DNA from: Acidobacteriota bacterium
GTDB lineage: Bacteria > Acidobacteriota > Terriglobia > Acidiferrales > UBA7541
Direction: 5' to 3'
NCBI GenBank assembly: GCA_003131985.1
Contig: PKWH01000097.1
Location: forward strand, 7,174-15,428
Length of the DNA stretch: 8,255 nucleotides
In this document: in pieces, positions 1-5,183 of the stretch
Layout of the letters: the number at the start of each line of letters is the position of its first letter
Position numbering within the stretch: position 1 is the first letter of the stretch
The notes under the pieces: generated by a model
Told to the model about the DNA's origin: nothing
Databases searched by the model: none
Seen by the model: the letters and a program-made list of their open reading frames with translations, nothing else
Position numbers and translations under genes: made by a program

Positions 1-1911
1 GGTTTTCGCGAACTCAGCGAACTTGCCCACGAACTCGAGGACGTTTTGACGCCGGAACTGGTCAGACAACACGCGGGGCTGATTCCCGAGGTCGTGCTCA
101 CCGCCGCTGATACGTTCCACGAAATGCTTGCGGCCTACCGCAACGGTCTGCAGCCGCCTGCTGGAGGCGCCCTGCGGGATCATATCAATCGGCTGCTGCA
201 CAGAACGGCTTCGGAGCCTGAAAAATCCTCGCGCGAAGCGACATTTGAGTGGAACGAATACGAGCGGCTTATGATCGCCGAGGCTTTCCGGCGCGGCGAA
301 TCGGTGTACGACGTAGCGCTGCATCTGGATTCGGAATCGCTGCTTCCTGCGGCAGTCTTCGAACTGGTGCGCAAAGCACTGGAGACCGCGGGGAAAATAT
401 TGATTCTTCATCCCGAGAGCGCGGCCCAAGCCGCCAGCACGAACCTGATCGAAGCAGCGATCTCCAGCGCAAAGCCGGCCGATTGGATTCGCGAGCATTG
501 CCGCGTGCCTTCTGTGGTGGCCCGGATCTCGGTTCTGAAAGTACCCGTGCCGCAGGTCGCTCCGCGCGACCTTCTTGAAATATTGATCGAGTCGGAAGCG
601 GCCGCTGTGTCCGCCGGAGTTGGCGCCGCTGCCCCGGATTCTGCGTCGGATCATCAGGACGAATGGCGCGACGGCGCGGCTCCTTCGGGTTTGGCGCACG
701 CCGCAGCCGAAAATACCCTGCGTGTGGACGCGGAGCGAATAGATACCGTCATGAATTTGGTTGGTGAACTCATCATCGGAAAATCTATGTTGCAGCGCAC
801 TATCACGGAGTTCGAACGCCTGCATGCAAAGGATCCGCTGCGGGGTAAATTCGCCGATGCTCTGTCATTTCAATCCCGCGTTCTCGATGAGCTTCAGAAG
901 TCGGTGATGAAGATTCGCATGGTTCCAGTGGAGCAGCTTTTCCGCCGTTTTCCCCGCGTGGTTCGGGATGTTGCGAAGATGCGCAACAAAGACATTGTCC
1001 TGGAAATCGCTGGCCAGAACACGGATCTCGATAAGAGCATCCTCGATGCTCTTGCCGAACCGCTTGCCCATCTCGTGCGTAACGCAGCCGATCACGGAAT
1101 CGAGACTGCCGCGGACCGCGAGTCTGCGGGCAAACCAGTTCGCGGGACCGTGCGCTTGGATGCATACCACGAAGCCGATCATGTGGTGATCGAGATTTCC
1201 GACGACGGCCGCGGACTTGACCAAAAGAAAATTCTAAGTCGCGCTATTGCGAACGGCAATCTGCGAGCTGAAGATGCCGCGCTTCTGAATGATTCCGAAA
1301 CGATGAACCTGATATTCGCTCCCGGTCTCAGCACTGCCGATGAAATCACGGAGATTTCGGGCCGGGGTGTGGGTTTGGATGTCGTCAAATCGGCGCTCGA
1401 CAATCTAAAAGGTTCCATCGAGCTTGAGAGCGAACTCGGACGGGGCACGACATTTCGTTTGATGGTGCCGCTCACTCTGGCGAGCATTCACTCGCTTCTG
1501 TTTCGAACATCAGGAAAGCTCTACGCCGTTCCCCTTGCATCGGTTGTTGAAATCACGCGTGTGACCGAAGGCGAAATTCACCGGGTAGACGATCACGAAG
1601 TCTTTCAATTGCGCGACCAGGTTTTGACCCTGGTTCGGCTGGAGCGTCTCGAATCGCAGATGCAGCACGCGCGCGGAAACCGCGTTTTTGTCGTTGTGAT
1701 TGCTTCGGGAACTCGCAAGTTTGGCCTTGCTGTGGACAGTCTAATGGGCGAAGAAGAACTCGTGATCAAGGCGCTCGAAGACCGCTTGGTAACTTCACCG
1801 CTTGTCAGCGGCGCCTCGATTCTTGGCGACGGAACAGTTGTTCTGATTTTGAACGTATCCGCCGTGATTTCTTACTTGTCCAGAATCCAGCCCGTGGGAG
1901 CCATAGCGTGA
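1..1911 (+). CDS. cheA: Chemotaxis histidine kinase CheA (5' end outside window)
   Basis: CheA autophosphorylates on a histidine in response to receptor arrays and passes phosphate to CheY and CheB. The frame is open to base 1, so the TTG at 46 is not the start; 636 codons are visible. Numbering from base 1, residues 1-50 are the second half of the P1/Hpt domain (GFRELSELAHELED); its phospho-accepting His lies upstream. Residues about 75-195 form an unusual P2-like region (WNEYERLMIAEAFRRG). P3 dimerisation starts near 241 (RVDAERIDTVMNLVGELI). The kinase domain has the N box at 358-368 (HLVRNAADHGIE; Asn361), G1 at 401-406 (DDGRGL), an F-box-like FAPGLSTA at 439-446 and G2 at 454-458 (GRGVG). 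A CheW-like P5 domain runs from about 495 to the end. There is no C-terminal receiver. The stop TGA overlaps the GTG start of cheB (GTGA), so the two are probably translationally coupled. Identity is secure; which pathway it serves is not visible. Confidence 0.96.
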   Translation, partial: GFRELSELAHELEDVLTPELVRQHAGLIPEVVLTAADTFHEMLAAYRNGLQPPAGGALRDHINRLLHRTASEPEKSSREATFEWNEYERLMIAEAFRRGESVYDVALHLDSESLLPAAVFELVRKALETAGKILILHPESAAQAASTNLIEAAISSAKPADWIREHCRVPSVVARISVLKVPVPQVAPRDLLEILIESEAAAVSAGVGAAAPDSASDHQDEWRDGAAPSGLAHAAAENTLRVDAERIDTVMNLVGELIIGKSMLQRTITEFERLHAKDPLRGKFADALSFQSRVLDELQKSVMKIRMVPVEQLFRRFPRVVRDVAKMRNKDIVLEIAGQNTDLDKSILDALAEPLAHLVRNAADHGIETAADRESAGKPVRGTVRLDAYHEADHVVIEISDDGRGLDQKKILSRAIANGNLRAEDAALLNDSETMNLIFAPGLSTADEITEISGRGVGLDVVKSALDNLKGSIELESELGRGTTFRLMVPLTLASIHSLLFRTSGKLYAVPLASVVEITRVTEGEIHRVDDHEVFQLRDQVLTLVRLERLESQMQHARGNRVFVVVIASGTRKFGLAVDSLMGEEELVIKALEDRLVTSPLVSGASILGDGTVVLILNVSAVISYLSRIQPVGAIA

Positions 1912-3008
1912 ACGGGAAGATTCGCGTTCTTGTGGTCGATGATTCGGCGCTGATGCGGAAGCTGATTCCGCAAGTGCTTCATCGCGACGCATCGATTGAG
2001 GTGGTGGGTACCGCAATGGACGGCGAGATGGGGCTGAAAAAAATAGTCGAACTGCATCCTCATGTCGTGACTCTCGATCTGGACATGCCGCGCATGGACG
2101 GAATCGAGATGCTTCGCCAAATTACTCGCAAGCACCACGTTCCGGTGATTGTTTTTAGCGCGCAGACCGATCGCAGTGCATCACTCGCCCTGAAAGCGCT
2201 CGCGTTGGGGGCTTTCGACTTTGTCGCCAAACCGCAAGACGCACCTTCGGGCCGTATCGAACAAATTGCCGCCGAATTCGCATTGAAGATCAAGTTTGCG
2301 GCCGCTTCCGGCGCGCCAAAAATGATCATCACCGTGCCTTCGGTAAAACGTAAACCACAACGGCGGGCCTCCATGCCCAACTGGCCTTCTCGTATCGTGG
2401 CACTTGGAGTTTCCACGGGGGGCCCCAATGCTTTGCAATATCTCTTTTCCCAGCTTCCTGAAGATTTTCCTGGCTGCCTCTTGGTTGTACAACATATGCC
2501 TGAAGGGTTTACAGACATGTTTGCCCGCCGTCTTGATGAGTCCTCCGCCATCGAGGTCAAAGAAGCGCAATCGGGCGATTTGTTGTTGGCCGGTCGCGCT
2601 TTGATTTGTCCCGGGAATCGCCACATGAAAGTCCGTCGAATGGAGCATGGCAACGTTGCCATCCTCGTCGACCAGCCCCGTGTGAATGGGCACCGCCCAT
2701 CTGTGGACGTTCTGTTTCAATCGGTGGCGCAGGAATTCGGCAACAACTCTGTTGCCGTGCTGATGACCGGTATGGGAGACGACGGCGCAGCAGGTATGGG
2801 GGCAGTTCGCTCTGCGGGCGGCATTACGATCGTTCAAAGCCCCGACACTTGCGTTGTGGACAGCATGCCACGGTCGGCAATCGAGCGCGGTTTTGCCTCG
2901 CGCGTCGTTTCGCTCTCGAATCTTTCCAGTGTATTGCAATCAAAATGCTTGCCGGAACGCCCAATGGCGGAGCCGGTGGTGGCCAGAATCACGAGTGACG
3001 GAGATTAG
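1908..3008 (+). CDS. cheB: Chemotaxis response regulator / receptor methylesterase CheB
   Basis: CheB (EC 3.1.1.61) removes methyl groups from receptor glutamates and deamidates receptor glutamines, giving adaptation; phosphorylation by CheA activates it. The 366-residue length is normal. Residues 1-125 are the receiver: acidic pair Asp11/Asp12, phospho-acceptor Asp57 (VTLDLDMPRMDG), Ser84 and Lys108 (FVAKP). A basic linker (about 145-160) leads to the esterase domain, where the catalytic triad is visible as Ser169 (GVSTGGP), His196 (VVQHMPEGF) and Asp292 (TGMGDDGAAGM). I chose the GTG at 1908 because it begins directly before the conserved KIRVLVVDDS and has GGGAG at 1896-1900 with 7-base spacing. 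It overlaps the cheA stop by 4 bases. All catalytic and phosphorylation residues are intact, so it should be active. A cheR partner is not in the window. Confidence 0.96.
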   Translation: MNGKIRVLVVDDSALMRKLIPQVLHRDASIEVVGTAMDGEMGLKKIVELHPHVVTLDLDMPRMDGIEMLRQITRKHHVPVIVFSAQTDRSASLALKALALGAFDFVAKPQDAPSGRIEQIAAEFALKIKFAAASGAPKMIITVPSVKRKPQRRASMPNWPSRIVALGVSTGGPNALQYLFSQLPEDFPGCLLVVQHMPEGFTDMFARRLDESSAIEVKEAQSGDLLLAGRALICPGNRHMKVRRMEHGNVAILVDQPRVNGHRPSVDVLFQSVAQEFGNNSVAVLMTGMGDDGAAGMGAVRSAGGITIVQSPDTCVVDSMPRSAIERGFASRVVSLSNLSSVLQSKCLPERPMAEPVVARITSDGD

Positions 3009-3026
3009 CAGCGTGAGATTCTTACG

Positions 3027-3032
3027 AAGGAG
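3027..3032 (+). promoter_or_regulatory. Ribosome binding site of cheY
   Basis: AAGGAG lies 6 bases before the ATG at 3039, in the 30-base gap after cheB. It fixes the cheY start and gives the CheY-like protein about 16 residues before the receiver core. It may let cheY be translated independently of, and more strongly than, the coupled cheA-cheB pair. Confidence 0.75.
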
Positions 3033-3038
3033 ATCGTT

Positions 3039-3488
3039 ATGAAACAGTTTGAAGCATTGACGAGAAAGCAGGGCAGCGAGCCCGTGCGATATTTAATCGT
3101 GGACGACTCGGTCTTCGCGCGAAAAAGCCTCGCGAAGATGATCGAATCCTTTGGCGGCCAGGTTATCGGCGAAGCCGGCGACGGCTGCACCGCAATCACC
3201 GAATACTCGCGCACGAATCCCGACATCGTTCTGATGGATATCACCATGCCACAGATGGAGGGTATTGAGGCCGTCGAGCGTATCGTCCAGCAGCATCCGG
3301 ACGCCCGCATCGTCATGGTTTCGTCCGTCGGCTATCAGGACAATATTCTTGCCGCGCTTCAAAAAGGTGCGCGCCATTTCGTTCAGAAGCCGGTAAAGCC
3401 GGATGCGCTTTACGAAATCATCCGCTACGTTCTCAACGACGACGGCGTTACTGCGACGGTTGGCGCTGGCGAGGAGAAATCTCGATGA
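3039..3488 (+). CDS. cheY: CheY-like single-domain response regulator
   Basis: Stand-alone receiver domain, probably the diffusible output regulator phosphorylated by CheA. The 149 residues comprise an N-terminal extension of about 16, a receiver at 17-133 and a short Gly/Glu-rich tail. Receiver residues are complete: Asp22/Asp23, phospho-acceptor Asp67 (VLMDITMPQMEG), Ser95 at the Thr87 position of E. coli CheY, Phe114 at the Tyr106 position, and Lys117 (FVQKP). The MVSSVGYQDNI stretch after beta4 resembles the CheY type of Bacillus and Thermotoga, which work with CheC/CheX phosphatases, and a cheX follows immediately. The stop TGA overlaps the next ATG (ATGA). No DNA-binding or enzymatic output domain is present. 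Whether it acts on a flagellar switch, a type IV pilus motor or another output cannot be told from this window. Confidence 0.9.
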   Translation: MKQFEALTRKQGSEPVRYLIVDDSVFARKSLAKMIESFGGQVIGEAGDGCTAITEYSRTNPDIVLMDITMPQMEGIEAVERIVQQHPDARIVMVSSVGYQDNILAALQKGARHFVQKPVKPDALYEIIRYVLNDDGVTATVGAGEEKSR

Positions 3489-3985
3489 GGATGGAACTAA
3501 TTCAACCATTTATCGGCTCGCTTGACGCCGTGTTGGCGGAGATGATGAACGAGCCTGCGAAAATTGTGGATCTCACTATGGAAGTCGAAGGGTACCGTCG
3601 TAAGGGCACAGCGGCCGTCGTTACTTTTCGCGGACAAATTGAAGGCCGCGTAATTCTCGACATGGACCCTGCTGCTGCGGCGCACGTCGCCGGCTGCCTG
3701 TTCGGCAAGGAAGTGGATTCCAGCGAACCCATCGTGCGGGAAACTGTCTGCGAGCTCGCCAATATGGTTATCGGAAACGCGGTGACGCAGCTCAATGACC
3801 GCGGATTTCAATTTAAAGTTCTTCCGCCGGAAGTGCTCACTCAAGAACAGTGCGACAAGGCCGGGAATGACTCGGAAGCGACTGTACTCTGCTTTGAAAC
3901 TTCAAACGGGCGGGTTTATCTGAATATCGCTATGAAGTACCTTCAACGACGCACTCGCGAGCGCTCTGCGGTGCCGGTGGCCTAG
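3485..3985 (+). CDS. cheX: CheX-type CheY-phosphate phosphatase
   Basis: Protein of 166 residues of the CheX/CheC/FliY family, which dephosphorylates CheY-P to end the chemotactic signal. The family's phosphatase signature, Glu-x-x-Asn on a long helix, is visible once: Glu90 and Asn93 in VRETVCELANMVIGNAVTQL. A single signature is typical of CheX, whereas CheC often has two. The N-terminal MELIQPFIGSLDAVLAEM and the central TAAVVTFRGQIEGRVIL also fit CheX. The ATG at 3485 is preferred to the ATG at 3491 because GAGGAG at 3471-3476 is 8 bases upstream of it and because it makes an ATGA overlap with cheY. Pairing with cheY implies that CheX acts on that regulator. It is the last plus-strand gene of the cluster; 29 bases separate it from the convergent PilZ gene. 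Confidence 0.88.
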   Translation: MRMELIQPFIGSLDAVLAEMMNEPAKIVDLTMEVEGYRRKGTAAVVTFRGQIEGRVILDMDPAAAAHVAGCLFGKEVDSSEPIVRETVCELANMVIGNAVTQLNDRGFQFKVLPPEVLTQEQCDKAGNDSEATVLCFETSNGRVYLNIAMKYLQRRTRERSAVPVA

Positions 3986-4014
3986 ACCCCTAAATACCAA
4001 GTCCGCGCACAAAT

Positions 4015-4875
4015 CTACCGCGCCCTAGGCCCCACCCTGCGATATTCCACCCCGTGCCTAAATAGTCCCGCCCGTGGCATTTCTTCTGAATAAACCACGT
4101 GTGCCGGTAGAAAAATATTCGCTGCATCCGGTGAATAGGGCACGGCCACTTGAATAGTGGTGTTAGTGTCGTAGCGGCGTTTGCTGCGAAAACACATTCC
4201 AATCGGCGAAATGTCCTCGCAAACCGCCAGCTCGTCGTCCGCATCGGTCTGCCGGATGCAGGCTGTTAACCGCGTCTTGATCCGCAGGCGCTGGCGCTCC
4301 CTCTGCTCTTCGCCTTCTGGAATCGGATCGGGTTCGCGTGTGCGGCGCGCGGCACGCATCGCCCGTTGCTTTTCATCTTCATGGGGGGCCTGTGTCCAAA
4401 TACTCGGCACGCTGCAAGTCTTGCAATGGCGCGCGATTCCTCGATTGATTTCGAATCCCCGTAATTCGAGTTCGTTCAGGTACGCTACCTCGCGGCTTTT
4501 GCAGTAGCTACATTGCAACAGCATGCGCGCCACAGCGTCCGTCGACTCCGCGATCGGTGGAAATTCAATCTTCCAGAAATCATCATCATGATTCAGTATT
4601 TCGATGCCGTACAGATATCCGTCCTTTTGACGTCCAAATTCGCCCACCACGCGGGCTGGAACGATCTTCTGGGAATCGGAACCCGCCTGACGCCGAATCT
4701 GAATCTCCTGTTCTGGCTTCAGCTCGCGATCGAGCACGATTACTGCTCCCCCTCGATTGATCAACATCGTGCGTGCCCGGTCCTTGAACTCCTGCCCTAA
4801 GCTGTCAATACCGGTAGCTTCCAGTAGCACGGTCAACGAAACACGATCGCTGCGTCGCATCGACGCCCCTTCCAT
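4015..4875 (-). CDS. Tandem PilZ-domain protein with internal Cys4 zinc-ribbon-like segment
   Basis: PilZ domains bind cyclic di-GMP and control motility, pili or exopolysaccharide. This 286-residue cytoplasmic protein has three parts. Residues 7-105 look like a degenerate PilZ domain: Arg7-x3-Arg11 is present, but the second motif reads NRGGAV at 40-45 instead of (D/N)xSxxG. Residues 119-160 hold two Cys pairs (Cys122/Cys125 and Cys151/Cys154) spaced as in a zinc ribbon. After a charged linker (163-197), residues 195-282 form a PilZ domain with both c-di-GMP motifs: Arg198-x3-Arg202 (RIKTR) and Asp221-x-Ser223-x2-Gly226 (DISPIG). The ATG at 4875 is chosen over the TTG at 4878 because AGGAGG ends 5 bases before it; an ATG at 4860 is a weaker alternative. 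No signal peptide or membrane segment is seen. It converges on the che cluster. A c-di-GMP link to the same motility output is inference. Confidence 0.85.
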   Translation of the reverse strand: MEGASMRRSDRVSLTVLLEATGIDSLGQEFKDRARTMLINRGGAVIVLDRELKPEQEIQIRRQAGSDSQKIVPARVVGEFGRQKDGYLYGIEILNHDDDFWKIEFPPIAESTDAVARMLLQCSYCKSREVAYLNELELRGFEINRGIARHCKTCSVPSIWTQAPHEDEKQRAMRAARRTREPDPIPEGEEQRERQRLRIKTRLTACIRQTDADDELAVCEDISPIGMCFRSKRRYDTNTTIQVAVPYSPDAANIFLPAHVVYSEEMPRAGLFRHGVEYRRVGPRAR

Positions 4876-4880
4876 CAAAT

Positions 4881-4886
4881 CCTCCT
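4881..4886 (-). promoter_or_regulatory. Ribosome binding site of the PilZ gene
   Basis: On the minus strand AGGAGG lies 5 bases before the ATG at 4875 and only 2 bases before the upstream TTG at 4878. It therefore decides the start in favour of ATG 4875. Confidence 0.75.
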
Positions 4887-4887
4887 A

Positions 4888-4920
4888 GCTGTATTCCGAA
4901 CGGCCAAACTAGTATACAGC
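4888..4920. repeat. Inverted repeat GCTGTAT...ATACAGC over the PilZ gene promoter
   Basis: Perfect 7-base arms at 4888-4894 and 4914-4920 are separated by 19 bases. One arm overlaps the candidate -10 and the other abuts the AGGAGG site. Because the upstream arm would lie at or before the predicted transcription start, an RNA hairpin is unlikely; a DNA operator is possible. Only the repeat itself is seen; its function is inferred. Confidence 0.4.
4911..4916 (-). promoter_or_regulatory. Candidate -10 element for the PilZ gene
   Basis: On the minus strand this reads TATACT, five of six matches to the sigma70 -10 consensus. It would start transcription near 4904, leaving a leader of about 29 bases before the ATG. 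No good -35 hexamer is found 16-18 bases upstream, so the promoter may need an activator or may be a chance AT-rich match. Confidence 0.4.
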
Positions 4921-4991
4921 CGTGCACTGTTAGTCTCTCCGAACGCCGCACGTTCCTCAATATCTAACTTGGCCTACTTTCAGTGATGATA

Positions 4992-5004
4992 ATAAAGGCT
5001 TTAT
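4992..5004. repeat. AT-rich dyad upstream of the pqqA promoter
   Basis: ATAAAG-G-CTTTAT is a perfect 6-base inverted repeat around a single central base. It sits 26 bases upstream of the pqqA -35 hexamer, where an activator site would be expected. It is short enough to be chance. The rest of the 225-base intergenic stretch (4876-5100) contains only the promoters and small repeats listed separately. Confidence 0.3.
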
Positions 5005-5030
5005 CCCTCCTACACGCAGTCGATACTCCA

Positions 5031-5059
5031 TTGACGCAGCCATTTCCTGATGCTATCCT
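5031..5059 (+). promoter_or_regulatory. Sigma70-type promoter of the pqq operon
   Basis: The -35 hexamer TTGACG (5031-5036) matches consensus at five of six positions. A 17-base spacer leads to TATCCT (5054-5059, four of six), preceded by TGC at 5051-5053, which makes an extended -10. Predicted transcription start is near 5066, with a leader of about 35 bases before the pqqA ATG. The combination of near-consensus -35, ideal spacing and extended -10 makes this the best promoter in the window. It points only into pqqA. Confidence 0.72.
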
Positions 5060-5087
5060 TGTTTGGTAGCAGTTTTGATCTCGTTAC

Positions 5088-5093
5088 AGGGAG
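5088..5093 (+). promoter_or_regulatory. Ribosome binding site of pqqA
   Basis: AGGGAG ends 7 bases before the ATG at 5101. It supports the start of the tiny pqqA gene and contrasts with the absence of a comparable site before pqqB. Confidence 0.65.
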
Positions 5094-5100
5094 TTCAGAC

Positions 5101-5178
5101 ATGGAATGGGTTACCCCTCAGCACGAAGAAGTGAACCTGAATTGCGAAATTAGCTCCTACGCTAACGCCGAACTCTAG
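5101..5178 (+). CDS. pqqA: PqqA, precursor peptide of pyrroloquinoline quinone
   Basis: A 25-residue ribosomal peptide whose Glu and Tyr side chains become the whole PQQ skeleton. The key residues are Glu16 and Tyr20 (NCEISSYANAEL), with the family's Glu-x3-Tyr spacing and a typical position late in the peptide. The N-terminal part begins MEWVTP and carries a hydrophobic/acidic leader that PqqD and PqqE would recognise. It has its own ribosome binding site and promoter and lies 5 bases before pqqB, in the classic operon position. The crosslink region reads EISSY rather than the EVTxY familiar from Klebsiella and Methylobacterium. Identification rests on the Glu/Tyr spacing, the size and the context; together these leave little doubt. 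Confidence 0.95.
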   Translation: MEWVTPQHEEVNLNCEISSYANAEL

Positions 5179-5183
5179 CTCGA

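Noticed and set aside
46..48. TTG as the start codon of cheA
   Set aside because: The frame continues upstream to base 1 and encodes conserved CheA P1 residues (GFRELSELAHELED), so the gene starts outside the window.
803..1224. Long antisense open frames within cheA (and similar ones within cheB, cheY, cheX, pqqB and pqqC)
   Set aside because: They lie opposite strongly conserved genes, lack ribosome binding sites and their translations show no recognisable domain; they are by-products of GC-rich codon use.
2037..2043. Run of seven A in cheB as a programmed frameshift site
   Set aside because: The CheB frame is intact on both sides and encodes a complete protein; neither shifted frame yields a recognisable product, and no downstream stimulatory structure is evident.
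3976..4036. Imperfect inverted repeat GGTGGCCTAG...CTAGGCCCCACC as a bidirectional terminator between cheX and the PilZ gene
   Set aside because: The arms need a 2-base bulge, the loop is 39 bases, there is no T run on either strand and both arms are coding sequence.
4876..4878. TTG start for the PilZ gene
   Set aside because: It lies only 2 bases after AGGAGG; the adjacent ATG at 4875 has better spacing.
4988..4993. GATAAT as an alternative -10 for pqqA
   Set aside because: No -35 hexamer at 16-18 bases upstream, and it would give a leader of over 100 bases; the TTGACG/TATCCT promoter downstream is much better.
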